A stretch of 64,000 nt of DNA from an archaeon. Its GTDB lineage: Archaea; Nanobdellota; Nanobdellia; Woesearchaeales; UBA9642. The stretch spans positions 1 to 64,000 of the forward strand of contig JAGVGF010000005.1 in the NCBI GenBank assembly GCA_020057295.1, read 5' to 3'. The position numbers and the translations under genes are program-made. Shown piece after piece: positions 1 to 10,011 of this stretch; within the stretch, counting starts at the first letter, position 1, and the number at the start of each line of letters is the position of its first letter. The notes below the pieces were generated by a model, which was not told where the DNA came from, did not search any database, and worked only from the letters and a program-made list of their open reading frames with translations.

Positions 1-2
1 AA

Positions 3-188
3 AACGGATATCTTTTTGAACCAGAGAACCATAAAGAACTAACAACAAAAATATTACAAGTACTAAAACTATCAAAAAAAGAAAAAAAGAAAATAGAAAC
101 TAACGCAAAAAAAAGAGCAAAAGAATTCGACAATAAATATAGTACAAAAAAATTATTAAAATATTACTATCAACTAATAAAGAAATGA
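3..188 (+). CDS. Glycosyltransferase (group 1/GT4-like), C-terminal fragment truncated by window start
   Basis: Open frame NGYLFEPENHKELTTKILQVLKLSKKEKKKIETNAKKRAKEFDNKYS..., typical GT4 C-terminus; stop overlaps next ATG (ATGA). Confidence 0.6.
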   Translation, partial: NGYLFEPENHKELTTKILQVLKLSKKEKKKIETNAKKRAKEFDNKYSTKKLLKYYYQLIKK

Positions 189-985
189 AAAATAAAGAAA
201 TACTACAACAATGCAAAAGTAATATAGGATTTATTATCAATACTCTAAAAATACTTGCCATAGTAAAAAGCTGGCATAATTATTTTATCGATTATACTAC
301 CCTAGATAGAAATAAAAAAATCAATCAATTAATTCTTTGGAACGGAATAAGATATTTTATAAGACCAAAAACCACAGATATGCAAATATTCAATGAGGTA
401 TATCTATACAAAGAATATACTCCTAAAAATTTCGATATATACCCTAACGATAATATAATAGATATAGGATCACATATAGGAATATTTTCAATATATGCAG
501 CAAAAAAGGCATATAAAGGAAAAGTGTATGCATTTGAACCAATATCTAGTAATTATAGCATTCTTAAAAAAAACATTTCACTCAACAGTATAAAAAACAT
601 AATTATTGAAAATAAGGGAATATCAAATAAAAGGGGTAAAAAAAAGATATATATAAATAAAGATCCTGGCGGAAATTCATCATATATTTATAAAAATGGA
701 GATAAAAATATAATAAGTAATATGACTACTTTACAGAGAATTATAAAAGAAAATAACATCTCTAAGGTTAATCTGCTGAAGATAGACTGTGAAGGAGCGG
801 AATATGATATATTACTAAACTGTCCAGATAACATCTTTCTTAAAATAGAAAGAATATCCTTAGAATATCATTTTTTTAAAGATAAGAATCCAAAAATATT
901 AGCAAATTTTTTGAGAAAAAAAGGATATATTGTAAATCATGTTAGATGGCCATATCCTATGATGTATGCACGGAGACCTGCATGA
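185..985 (+). CDS. FkbM family methyltransferase
   Basis: SAM-binding motif NIIDIGSHIGIFSIYAAKK, VYAFEPISSNYSILKKNISLN, LLKIDCEGAEYDIL. Confidence 0.85.
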   Translation: MKNKEILQQCKSNIGFIINTLKILAIVKSWHNYFIDYTTLDRNKKINQLILWNGIRYFIRPKTTDMQIFNEVYLYKEYTPKNFDIYPNDNIIDIGSHIGIFSIYAAKKAYKGKVYAFEPISSNYSILKKNISLNSIKNIIIENKGISNKRGKKKIYINKDPGGNSSYIYKNGDKNIISNMTTLQRIIKENNISKVNLLKIDCEGAEYDILLNCPDNIFLKIERISLEYHFFKDKNPKILANFLRKKGYIVNHVRWPYPMMYARRPA

Positions 986-1887
986 AATATAACTTAATTA
1001 AATTATCCATAATAATACCAACATATAACAGAAATAGCGTATTAGTAGAATGTTTACAATCCATATATCAGAATAAGTCTAAAATAGAATTTGAAGTAAT
1101 AGTTATATTTGATGGAAAAAACGATGAAACAAATAAAGTAATAAAAACACTACAAAAATACAAGAATTTTAAATATATTATTCAAGATAATAAAGGTCCT
1201 GGGGCTGCAAGAAATAAAGGATTAAACATTGCAAAAGGCAAAATAATAGCATTTTTGGATGATGATACGACAGTGAATGCAGATTGGATTAAAAAAATAA
1301 TAGACGCACACAACACTTATCCGGATATCAAAATCATAGCCGGAAAACTATTAACTAATAATCATAAGTTAATGGCAGAGTTTTCTAAGATTCTAGAATA
1401 TGAACCACTAATAGATGGACAAGAAATTAAACCTAGTTTAGTTAATAATGTGTCTTATAAAAAAGATTGTTTTAAAATTGTTAAAAAGTTTGATGAATCA
1501 ATGCGGATAGGTGAAGATATAGATTTTAATTATAGATTGTTTAAGCAAAAAATACGTGCAATTTATTTGTCTAATATTATTATAAAACACCGATATAAAG
1601 AAGATATGTACAGCATGATTAGACAACAATATTCTTTTGGTAAGGGAAGAGTAAAAATCATGTTTAAAGGAGATGATTATCCGTTCGACAAGAAAAGTAT
1701 CTTATTATATATTATTAAAAGGATCCTGACACCATTTTTTGATCCGTGGTTGAGATTTAAGTATGCTATAGCAACGAGAAAAGATAACGCCATACTCTAT
1801 TTATTTTTAGGATATATCCAACAATTCTTTTTTACATTAGGACTTATTCACGGAATAATAAATATAATTTTTAGATCTGATAATTGA
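982..1887 (+). CDS. Glycosyltransferase family 2
   Basis: LSIIIPTYNRNSVLVECLQSI, GPGAARNKGLNIAKGKIIAFLDDDT; likely start at ATG 982 overlapping previous stop. Confidence 0.9.
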   Translation: MKYNLIKLSIIIPTYNRNSVLVECLQSIYQNKSKIEFEVIVIFDGKNDETNKVIKTLQKYKNFKYIIQDNKGPGAARNKGLNIAKGKIIAFLDDDTTVNADWIKKIIDAHNTYPDIKIIAGKLLTNNHKLMAEFSKILEYEPLIDGQEIKPSLVNNVSYKKDCFKIVKKFDESMRIGEDIDFNYRLFKQKIRAIYLSNIIIKHRYKEDMYSMIRQQYSFGKGRVKIMFKGDDYPFDKKSILLYIIKRILTPFFDPWLRFKYAIATRKDNAILYLFLGYIQQFFFTLGLIHGIINIIFRSDN

Positions 1888-1910
1888 GCTGGTAAAGATA
1901 TAAGCTTATA

Positions 1911-2822
1911 TTATCTCCTTTTCTTCCAAATCTTAGGGAATAATTTTAAAGCATCTATTTTTGCCTTAAAAACAACTAATCCATAACCTTGAAAGATATT
2001 AGATAATACTGTTAACAATTGACAGCTAAATATTATAGGAGAAAGCATTATTAGTTTTATGATACTAAAATTTTTTATAATTAAAAGCAAATTATTTCTT
2101 TGACCATAATATTTTCTAAATGCTATATTATGTTGTGTTGACATAGAATATTTATGGAATGCTATAGCTTTAAGACAGCAGCCACACTTAAAACCAAGTT
2201 GTCTTGCTCTGAGACCTAAATCTGCATCTTCATTGTACATAAAGAAATCTTTATCAAAATATTCCTGTTTATATTTTATCTGTTCTAATAATCTTCTAGA
2301 ATATAGTGCTGCAACGGCCGAAGGACAAACTATCTCTTCTCTTTGATGTAAAGAAGTTATATCTTCAAATAAACCGCATATGTTTTTCTTAAGACCTAAA
2401 GTATTTATTGATCTATTTGTAAATAATGTTTTACTAGAAATCATATCATATCCTTTATTAGAAAATCTTATAATTTCTTTAACAAAATGTCTTTCAATTA
2501 CAACATCATTATTTAATGTTATAATATACTTGATGTTCGCATCTTTAAAGGCCTCTCTTATGCCTATATTATTACCTTCGGCAAATCCTGAATTTTTTTT
2601 ATTTATTATTATCTTTAACAACCCTCTACGAACAAGGTTATCACATTGCTCATTAATAAGAGCAACACTATTATCTGTACTCGCATTATCTACTAAAATA
2701 ATTTTTACACCATCTGGCAAATGTATGCTTTTTATACAATCTATAACATATCTAGAACCGTTCCAATTAACAATAAGTATCACTGTGTGAAATTTAACAT
2801 TTACCATAAAAAACACCATCAT
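1911..2822 (-). CDS. Glycosyltransferase family 2 (rhamnosyltransferase-like)
   Basis: VILIVNWNGSRYVIDCIKSI, ILVDNASTDNS, NNDVVIERHF, MYNEDADLGLRARQLGFK. Confidence 0.9.
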   Translation of the reverse strand: MMVFFMVNVKFHTVILIVNWNGSRYVIDCIKSIHLPDGVKIILVDNASTDNSVALINEQCDNLVRRGLLKIIINKKNSGFAEGNNIGIREAFKDANIKYIITLNNDVVIERHFVKEIIRFSNKGYDMISSKTLFTNRSINTLGLKKNICGLFEDITSLHQREEIVCPSAVAALYSRRLLEQIKYKQEYFDKDFFMYNEDADLGLRARQLGFKCGCCLKAIAFHKYSMSTQHNIAFRKYYGQRNNLLLIIKNFSIIKLIMLSPIIFSCQLLTVLSNIFQGYGLVVFKAKIDALKLFPKIWKKRR

Positions 2823-2844
2823 GCAAAGATATCAAAGATAATAA

Positions 2845-4317
2845 CTATATTTTTTCATAAATATACGAATTATTCGAATAAATTGGTTTAAGGAATTTAC
2901 AATTAAGGGGAAATCTACTATAAACAAATGTTATGCTGTTATTTGTTAAAATATCTCGTTTCAATAAACAATTACTATAATAAAACATAAAGATAGGAGC
3001 AGTATCCCCCTCTCCTAAATTGGAGGGAACTAAAGCCATCAAAGTATTTTTAGATATAGGATAAACTCCGAAAGACACATCCCATGGAGCCATAATCTTT
3101 CCATTAATATGAGCATATCGCATATACATTAACGCATCGTAATCATAAGTTGTTACGAGATGCGATGGCTCAAAAGTTTGTTCGGTTACAACATGATAAT
3201 TATAAAAAGACACAATCAAGAATAAAACAGATAAAAGTATTATAATAGATATACTTATAAATTTTTTATGTAGCATATAGTATATTTTACTCATGACAGC
3301 ATACAAACCTATACCTGATAAAGGAGCAAGCAACATTAATAATAATACTATCGCTCGTTGAAAAGGTAAAAAAACAGTATACTGCACCGTATTGTACATT
3401 ATTACAGGGATAAGTATCAATGCTGGAAGTATTATCAATATTTTATTTAATTTTTGTTTTATTATTACATACACACCTATTAATGCTGATATTATTCCTG
3501 CTAAGCCATATAACTCCATCAAGGAATAATTTACCTCAAAACCTGTCGTCCAACCATATTTAAAAGTTAAAGAATACAACACCGCGCCAAAATCTAACTT
3601 AAAATAAAATAATACGATAATAAAAGATAAAGCCATTAAGAATATATAAGGCCAATAATTTTTGATATTATTGAAGTTAAAATTATTATCAAGTAAAAAA
3701 AGTATAAATAATGCTGCTGTGATTACAAAAGTTATTACAGGATAGACAAACATAGAAACTATATAGAATATTATAGACAAATTTCTTATTTCTTTATCGA
3801 AATAAGTGTAAAAGAAGAAAAATAAGAGAAACACACCTAATATAAAAGGCACAAAGAACCATAAGCCAGTAATATTGATATTCTCTCTTATAGATAATAA
3901 AAATACGCTTGATATTATTCCTATATAGAAATTTTTTGTTAAATTATAAACAAATAACGTTAATATCAATAGTATTAATATAGTAAATATCGCTGGCAAA
4001 AATTGATAATTTAACACAGGATCAAGTCCTGTTAATGTAAACAATTGAGCGAGAAATGCATGAAATCCTGATTCTAAATTCACGTGTGGTGTTCCTAGAT
4101 AAGGATTAATATTAGGAAGAGTGCCTGCATCCATCATATAAATGGCTTGTGCTAAGTGTGTCCATTCATCACCGTGTATCGGATAAGGATATAATTCAGA
4201 AATACATCCGTTGCATTTAACATAATCTCTATAATGTAAACCGTAAATTAGAAATACACTAAGTATTATCACTGCTGTCAACAGCAGATATTTAACTTTA
4301 TTACCCCCACTATTCAC
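2845..4317 (-). CDS. Polytopic membrane protein, probable membrane glycosyltransferase/OST-like
   Basis: Many TM segments; next to glycosyltransferases; HGDEWTHLAQAIYMMDAG near N-terminus. Confidence 0.5.
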   Translation of the reverse strand: MNSGGNKVKYLLLTAVIILSVFLIYGLHYRDYVKCNGCISELYPYPIHGDEWTHLAQAIYMMDAGTLPNINPYLGTPHVNLESGFHAFLAQLFTLTGLDPVLNYQFLPAIFTILILLILTLFVYNLTKNFYIGIISSVFLLSIRENINITGLWFFVPFILGVFLLFFFFYTYFDKEIRNLSIIFYIVSMFVYPVITFVITAALFILFLLDNNFNFNNIKNYWPYIFLMALSFIIVLFYFKLDFGAVLYSLTFKYGWTTGFEVNYSLMELYGLAGIISALIGVYVIIKQKLNKILIILPALILIPVIMYNTVQYTVFLPFQRAIVLLLMLLAPLSGIGLYAVMSKIYYMLHKKFISISIIILLSVLFLIVSFYNYHVVTEQTFEPSHLVTTYDYDALMYMRYAHINGKIMAPWDVSFGVYPISKNTLMALVPSNLGEGDTAPIFMFYYSNCLLKRDILTNNSITFVYSRFPLNCKFLKPIYSNNSYIYEKI

Positions 4318-4402
4318 ATAGTAAATTAGCAGAATATCCTATATAAATTTTACTGAATACATATAAGAAATATTTATAAATAACACATTCTAGTATTGTA
4401 TA

Positions 4403-5200
4403 ATGTTAGAGAATATTTTGAAGCCTGATTGGCTTGAACGTAAACCAAGATTTGCATTTGTTATAGGTTTAGTATATGCAATTATCGGCATCGTTGCTGC
4501 ATGGATTGTTTTTCCTAACTCTCAAGGAATAGCTAGTATAGCATTCTTGTCCATGTTGCTTATTCCATCATTGAACAAGATGTTCACTATTGAAGAAAAG
4601 CAGGATAGTGTTTCAAAAAAGTTTAGTTTCAAAAAGATATTTCAGGATCATAACGATATATTACAAGTATATTTTATGTTATTCTTAGGAATATTCTTGG
4701 CATATGCATTGTTTAGTTTAAAGTTTCCAAATCTTCTTGTACAAGGAGTTTTTGATAGTCAATTAAGAATTATAGGAGCTAATGTTGGACAAGCTATTGG
4801 AGGATTTACTTTCTATTCTCTATTCCTTAATAATATAAAAATAATGTTAATATTTTTAGTGTTATCATTAGTTTTTGGTGCAGGATCAATTTTGTTTCTT
4901 GCATGGAATGCTTCAGTATGGGGAGTAGTTTTCGCATATATGGCTACACATTATACTAATGCCTTTGATAATTTTCTTGGAATGTTCTTGAAAGTTATGC
5001 CACACATGTTTCTTGAGGCCGGAGGATATTTTTTTGCAATAGTTGCTGGATGTATAATGAGTCAAGCAGTATTAAGAGAAAGTTTTGGTTCTAAAAAATT
5101 CAATTATGCAATGAAAGATGGATTCACATTTTTGACTATGAGCATAATATTATTAATTATAGGAGCACTTGTAGAAGTTTATGTTTATACACTATTCTAG
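4403..5200 (+). CDS. Stage II sporulation protein M (SpoIIM/DUF95) family membrane protein
   Basis: Multi-TM; FLVLSLVFGAGSILFLAWNASVWGVVFA...FLKVMPHMFLEAGGYFFAIVAG signature. Confidence 0.7.
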   Translation: MLENILKPDWLERKPRFAFVIGLVYAIIGIVAAWIVFPNSQGIASIAFLSMLLIPSLNKMFTIEEKQDSVSKKFSFKKIFQDHNDILQVYFMLFLGIFLAYALFSLKFPNLLVQGVFDSQLRIIGANVGQAIGGFTFYSLFLNNIKIMLIFLVLSLVFGAGSILFLAWNASVWGVVFAYMATHYTNAFDNFLGMFLKVMPHMFLEAGGYFFAIVAGCIMSQAVLRESFGSKKFNYAMKDGFTFLTMSIILLIIGALVEVYVYTLF

Positions 5201-5263
5201 AGGAACGATATGCTCTATAAGACGCAGTATATTTATAAAGGCTTTATAAACCGTTTATAAATA

Positions 5264-5914
5264 ATGTTTTTTTCAGCGTCGATAATCGATAGGTTAATAT
5301 ATAACATGTGCTTAATCCCCTTTATGATCGGCAAGGGGTTCGTGGAAGTAGTACTAAATAGCTGTTATATGGTATTTGATAAGCAAGTGCCTGGTTTCAG
5401 AATTATTTATAAGAAAGAAATAGCTAATTTATTTTCTGAAAAACTTCAAGAAAAGAAGCTTAAGACAAAGAACTTGCAAAATCCTAAAGTTTTTGATGTC
5501 TATACATATGCTATGTTCCGAGTCTTTTACAAAAGATTAAGAGATAAACCTAAGATCCAGTTAATATTGAAATTTATAGGTAAAAAGATATATGACGAAT
5601 TCAAGAGAAAGAATAAGCCATACGGAAATGTTAAGAAAGACTTAGCATTAATACAAAAATATTTCCAAAAAAACAAATTCTTTACTAACTCGCAAATTGT
5701 TTGGAGCGATAAGAAGAGATTTAGACAAACTATAAGCAATCCTGTGATTTATGATGCTGCACGAGAAATTTATAATGAGCTAGGATTTTCTATTAACATA
5801 GTTTCTAAGGTCATGGAAGCGTATTTCAATGAATACAAAATAAAAGTATTCGAAAAACATTTCAATCCATACCAACAAAATAAAAAAATAATTGAATTCT
5901 GGGAATTTAAATGA
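5264..5914 (+). CDS. Hypothetical protein
   Basis: Complete ORF, TATA-like TTTATAA upstream, overlaps next ORF by ATGA. Confidence 0.55.
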   Translation: MFFSASIIDRLIYNMCLIPFMIGKGFVEVVLNSCYMVFDKQVPGFRIIYKKEIANLFSEKLQEKKLKTKNLQNPKVFDVYTYAMFRVFYKRLRDKPKIQLILKFIGKKIYDEFKRKNKPYGNVKKDLALIQKYFQKNKFFTNSQIVWSDKKRFRQTISNPVIYDAAREIYNELGFSINIVSKVMEAYFNEYKIKVFEKHFNPYQQNKKIIEFWEFK

Positions 5915-6150
5915 GCGAACCAACAGAAGTAATAAAAGCAGTTAAGCATTGGAATAGCATAGATGATACAATGAAGAAGATATCAGGAATACATTCAAAT
6001 ATGCACGTCACTATAGGATACGCTACTAATGGAAGAAATCCTATACCTCAAAATATAAGCGGAGTAAACGAAGATTTAGAAAAAGTATCAACTTTACTAA
6101 GTCAAGCATTAACAGAAATAGAATCCGCATCAAAAAAATTAAACGAATAA
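5911..6150 (+). CDS. Small hypothetical protein (79 aa)
   Basis: ATGA overlap with preceding ORF; helical C-terminus. Confidence 0.55.
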   Translation: MSEPTEVIKAVKHWNSIDDTMKKISGIHSNMHVTIGYATNGRNPIPQNISGVNEDLEKVSTLLSQALTEIESASKKLNE

Positions 6151-6234
6151 ACTTAAATTCTAAGAATAGTTTTCAAAACATTTATAAATTTAATTTCTTG
6201 AGAATGGAATGTAATAAAATATGTGAGGCTACTA

Positions 6235-7584
6235 ATGATAAACGCTCAGGAAATCGAACAAAAATTTATCGGTATTGCAAAAGAACTTGAATCAATGTAT
6301 GCAGATTTTCAATACTCTGATGCACTTGTAAACTTACTTGGCGAACTCGGACTCTTAAATGACACTCAGAAGTTACAAGGTTTTCTTGACATTTTAACAG
6401 TTAAATTTCAACAATCAGTCTATGGAGAACTAATTGGAAGAAACTCTTCTCTTCTCCAATATGTCGCATTTCTAGCACAAAATCCTGTTGGACGATGTTC
6501 TTCTGTACAATCTTTTAAGATTTCATTACAAAAAAATGCTAAGAATCTTGAATTTACTGATCATGAACTAATTATTGTGTTTGAATTAATGAAGATAAAT
6601 TTTGGAAAAATTACGCAAGATATTCAAAAGGAATATGATGTTGTAAACGATGCATTAACTTATCTTCAAAATCTTAAATCTTCGCTTCCAGGAGTTATGC
6701 GCACAAGTACAGGCGATCAATTATCTCTCTTTTTTAAAGGAAAATATGGAGAATATAGAAAATTAAAAAGATGGGAACGAGAAAAATATGGTGAAGGATT
6801 CAATCCATTACGTTATCTTGGAATACTTCCAGAGCAATTAATGATTCTTAAACAGAATCTTAATGCCATCAAAAGTTCACTTCACAACGGCGTTGTATCA
6901 AACATTAATAGCAATGATCTTGCAATATTTTTATGTTTAAACAGTCCAAGATTATACGGAAACAGTGTTAGAGATGCTAAAGAATATTTAAGATATCAAA
7001 ATACTGCGACTGCAAAAAGGTACGAAACTCCAAAGAAACAAACAAGCATCAAAATAATATATGATAATCTTACAGGCGCATCTGATTTAAAACCATCATT
7101 TTCATTACGTAACGTTGTTATAGCATCACTCATGCTTGCAGGAACGACTGCAGCAAGCGCGCAAACAGAAGTACAAGAATATCAAAAATCAACTAATTCT
7201 ACAACGGTTGTTGCTCAAGATCCTGATTATGCTAAGGGAAGCATAATTTTAGATGAGTTTATAGAACAAACTAAAAAAACAGAACACCGTGGAAGCTTAA
7301 ATAGTATATCTGGAAGAGAATTACAAAAACATTGGATGTCTAATGATTTAAGTAATACATTAGGAAAACACCAAGGATTTATCACGGTAAGTGTTGCAGA
7401 TGATGGCTCATATAGCATTAATATATATTCTACAAGTTCAGAAAACGATTTCGTAATAGAATATAATGCAAGACAATCACAATATGGTCTTAGAGCAGAC
7501 GGACATATTAACGGCAATAAGGGTGCCAAGGAAGCATTGAAAGCCATACATCAAATACTCGGCGCATCACACTTCATAAATTAG
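6235..7584 (+). CDS. Hypothetical protein with an internal signal-like hydrophobic segment
   Basis: Long ORF (track start 6223); hydrophobic RNVVIASLMLAGTTAASAQTE about 290 aa from the N-terminus. Confidence 0.6.
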   Translation: MINAQEIEQKFIGIAKELESMYADFQYSDALVNLLGELGLLNDTQKLQGFLDILTVKFQQSVYGELIGRNSSLLQYVAFLAQNPVGRCSSVQSFKISLQKNAKNLEFTDHELIIVFELMKINFGKITQDIQKEYDVVNDALTYLQNLKSSLPGVMRTSTGDQLSLFFKGKYGEYRKLKRWEREKYGEGFNPLRYLGILPEQLMILKQNLNAIKSSLHNGVVSNINSNDLAIFLCLNSPRLYGNSVRDAKEYLRYQNTATAKRYETPKKQTSIKIIYDNLTGASDLKPSFSLRNVVIASLMLAGTTAASAQTEVQEYQKSTNSTTVVAQDPDYAKGSIILDEFIEQTKKTEHRGSLNSISGRELQKHWMSNDLSNTLGKHQGFITVSVADDGSYSINIYSTSSENDFVIEYNARQSQYGLRADGHINGNKGAKEALKAIHQILGASHFIN

Positions 7585-8134
7585 AAGTTTGCTGTTTTCT
7601 TCGTGCAATAACAATTGCTATTATGCCTGCTATAATAAGAGTTAGTATTCCTATAATTATCCAACGTGTTAAATTGCTTTCTTTTACAATATCCGTTGTT
7701 GTTAACAATGCTTTTTCTTCAGATGTTATCTTACAATCTTTTGAACATGAAAAAGATGATTCTGAAAGATCACACTTATTGTTTCCACAATATTCTGTAA
7801 GTGTCGTTAATGATTTTGATGCAAGAAGTGTTTCTCCATCATAAACTCTCAACTCTACACCTCTACTATTATAAGGTATTCCTAAAGTGTATTCGTCATA
7901 AAAATCAATTGGAAAAGTGGTATTATATGTTTTATTGTTTATGTCTATAATTTGAAATATTAGTCCTTCACTAAACGTATCTTCATAAGGCACGTCATAA
8001 TCTTTTGTAATATTATGGATTATCAGTCCTTCTTGCGTGTATGAAAAGGAAATGAAATATTGTTCTTCAATATTCACAGCAATAACTACTGTTGATAATA
8101 AGATACACAATCCAAGCCACAATAATATCTTCAT
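7574..8134 (-). CDS. Hypothetical secreted protein with C-terminal membrane anchor and Cys motif
   Basis: N-terminal signal peptide, CGNNKCDLSESSFSCSKDC, C-terminal TM followed by RRK. Confidence 0.6.
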   Translation of the reverse strand: MKILLWLGLCILLSTVVIAVNIEEQYFISFSYTQEGLIIHNITKDYDVPYEDTFSEGLIFQIIDINNKTYNTTFPIDFYDEYTLGIPYNSRGVELRVYDGETLLASKSLTTLTEYCGNNKCDLSESSFSCSKDCKITSEEKALLTTTDIVKESNLTRWIIIGILTLIIAGIIAIVIARRKQQTSNL

Positions 8135-9666
8135 TTGCCGTATTTCTCTTCAATTAATGTTTTGAATCGTTCGCGAACAAGATTATCTGTTATTTTTATT
8201 TCTTCTGATGTAAGAATTCTACCCCATTTATTACCTCTTAGAACCCTTCCTTCTAGTTCCTTTATTTGATCCGCCGGAAGATAATTGCTATTTTGACTCA
8301 TATCTTTAGATGTAAGGACGAATCCTAAACTGTTATCTAATTGTATGGTGCCTTCTGCAGATTCTATTTTTTCTCTAGGAACATCATATAATACTATCGA
8401 TACATTTCCTTCTTCCTTATAATTTGGTCGCGCGATTATTTGATTATTTTTTATAAATGCATAATTAATAGTTTTCTTATCGTATAATGCTCTGGTTATT
8501 TTCCAAATATCCATATACAAATCATTACTTGTATCAATTTCTCTCCCCTTTTGTATCGCTTCTTCTTTTCCATAGCTATTTTTTTCTTTTTGAATACAGA
8601 CATCTAATTTTTCTTGAACAGCTTTGTTTCGATCAAAGCTCTTAACTCCTCTAAACCCCTTTTTCAAATAGTCATTTGCAAGAGGGATAATATTTTCACA
8701 TTTAGAATCACTCATAAAAAGCACATATCCTAATTCTTCTTCTAGAAACACATATTTAGTTCCAAATAGGGTATATATATCATTCATATAACCCAGAATT
8801 GGTCCTTCTTTTTCAGAATCTTTAAAATAACATGTTTGAAGAGCTACAACTGCACCATAATTTGTGTTTGCACATTTGGTGTAGAATTTTTGTGCAAACA
8901 TAAGAACGAAATAATCTTCAAAGATTCCTTGATATTTTGTATATTTTTGTGGGTATAACTCCTTAATCGCCAATATACTTGCTGTTATCGCAGTATACCG
9001 CGTTTCTGAAGTAGTTTGTTCCTCAGTTACAGAGTTTACTCCAGGAGCTAACTCTTCCTGCGTAGCATTTATCTCTTTAGCCAGCTTATATTCATCTACT
9101 CCCTCATCAATTAACTCATTATATATAGTATATGTTGTGTCTGCAGCCACCATTCCATCGACATAATGTCTTTCTCTCTGATTTATCTCCGCTTGTATTT
9201 CCTTGAATTCTGCTGCACACTCTTTTTCGCTTGCAAGAGGTGTTATTAAGAACTCTGTTTTTTGTAGATCGTTTACTGATTCTTGAAATCCTGTGCATGG
9301 ATCTGCTGAGAATGTTTTGGAGTATTTTCCTACTAATTTTTTTACTGTTTCTTCTTCGACATTATTTCCATAAAGTATTTTTACACTATTAGTGTCTTTG
9401 GCATATATCAATACAATATCGTTATTTGTTAAATCTGTATTATATGTTTGTGGATCTATCTCTGAAATGTAACTAAATGAAATCTTTATAGTACTCCCAA
9501 AAAGGTTAGGATATTTTAGAACTCCGTTACTACATTGCATATATGCACATTGTTCTCCAAAGCTAGCATTTTTTGCTGGTTGAATGCAATCATCTGCATG
9601 TACAATTCCACAAACTAGTATTATTATAAGTATATATAGCATTCCAAAAGTTATGCTTTTTTTCAT
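8131..9666 (-). CDS. Hypothetical secreted protein
   Basis: Probable start MKKSITFGMLYILIIILVCGIVHADD (signal peptide) rather than track start 9720; 4-bp overlaps with both neighbours. Confidence 0.6.
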   Translation of the reverse strand: MKKSITFGMLYILIIILVCGIVHADDCIQPAKNASFGEQCAYMQCSNGVLKYPNLFGSTIKISFSYISEIDPQTYNTDLTNNDIVLIYAKDTNSVKILYGNNVEEETVKKLVGKYSKTFSADPCTGFQESVNDLQKTEFLITPLASEKECAAEFKEIQAEINQRERHYVDGMVAADTTYTIYNELIDEGVDEYKLAKEINATQEELAPGVNSVTEEQTTSETRYTAITASILAIKELYPQKYTKYQGIFEDYFVLMFAQKFYTKCANTNYGAVVALQTCYFKDSEKEGPILGYMNDIYTLFGTKYVFLEEELGYVLFMSDSKCENIIPLANDYLKKGFRGVKSFDRNKAVQEKLDVCIQKEKNSYGKEEAIQKGREIDTSNDLYMDIWKITRALYDKKTINYAFIKNNQIIARPNYKEEGNVSIVLYDVPREKIESAEGTIQLDNSLGFVLTSKDMSQNSNYLPADQIKELEGRVLRGNKWGRILTSEEIKITDNLVRERFKTLIEEKYGK

Positions 9667-9938
9667 GGGAATAGTTTTCCTGTTGTTATGCCTGCAGATT
9701 CTTTTGTACTCATACAACATTTTCTTCCTTCAGAACATGTCCAAGGTGTAGAAGATCCGATACTGTCACAACTGGCAGCACAGATTCCTCCTCTAGCTGT
9801 ACAATCGTATATCTGATTGTTTGCTTGTGATGAGTTATTAATAAAGAAATATGCTACAATCAATAGAATAAGAAGACCGATTGCGGCTATGATAATCAGA
9901 TTCATTGATAATTCTACAGCGTTTTTATTTAGCTTCAC
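9663..9938 (-). CDS. Small membrane-anchored Cys-rich protein (pilin-like N-terminus, six-cysteine motif)
   Basis: KNAVELSMNLIIIAAIGLLILLIVAYFF then CTARGGICAASCDSIGSSTPWTCSEGRKCC. Confidence 0.6.
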   Translation of the reverse strand: MKLNKNAVELSMNLIIIAAIGLLILLIVAYFFINNSSQANNQIYDCTARGGICAASCDSIGSSTPWTCSEGRKCCMSTKESAGITTGKLFP

Positions 9939-10011
9939 AAATAAATTTAAGTGCGTAGATTTTTAAATTTATCTAAATTAAGAAATAAAAGTAAAATAAA
10001 AAATTAGCAGT

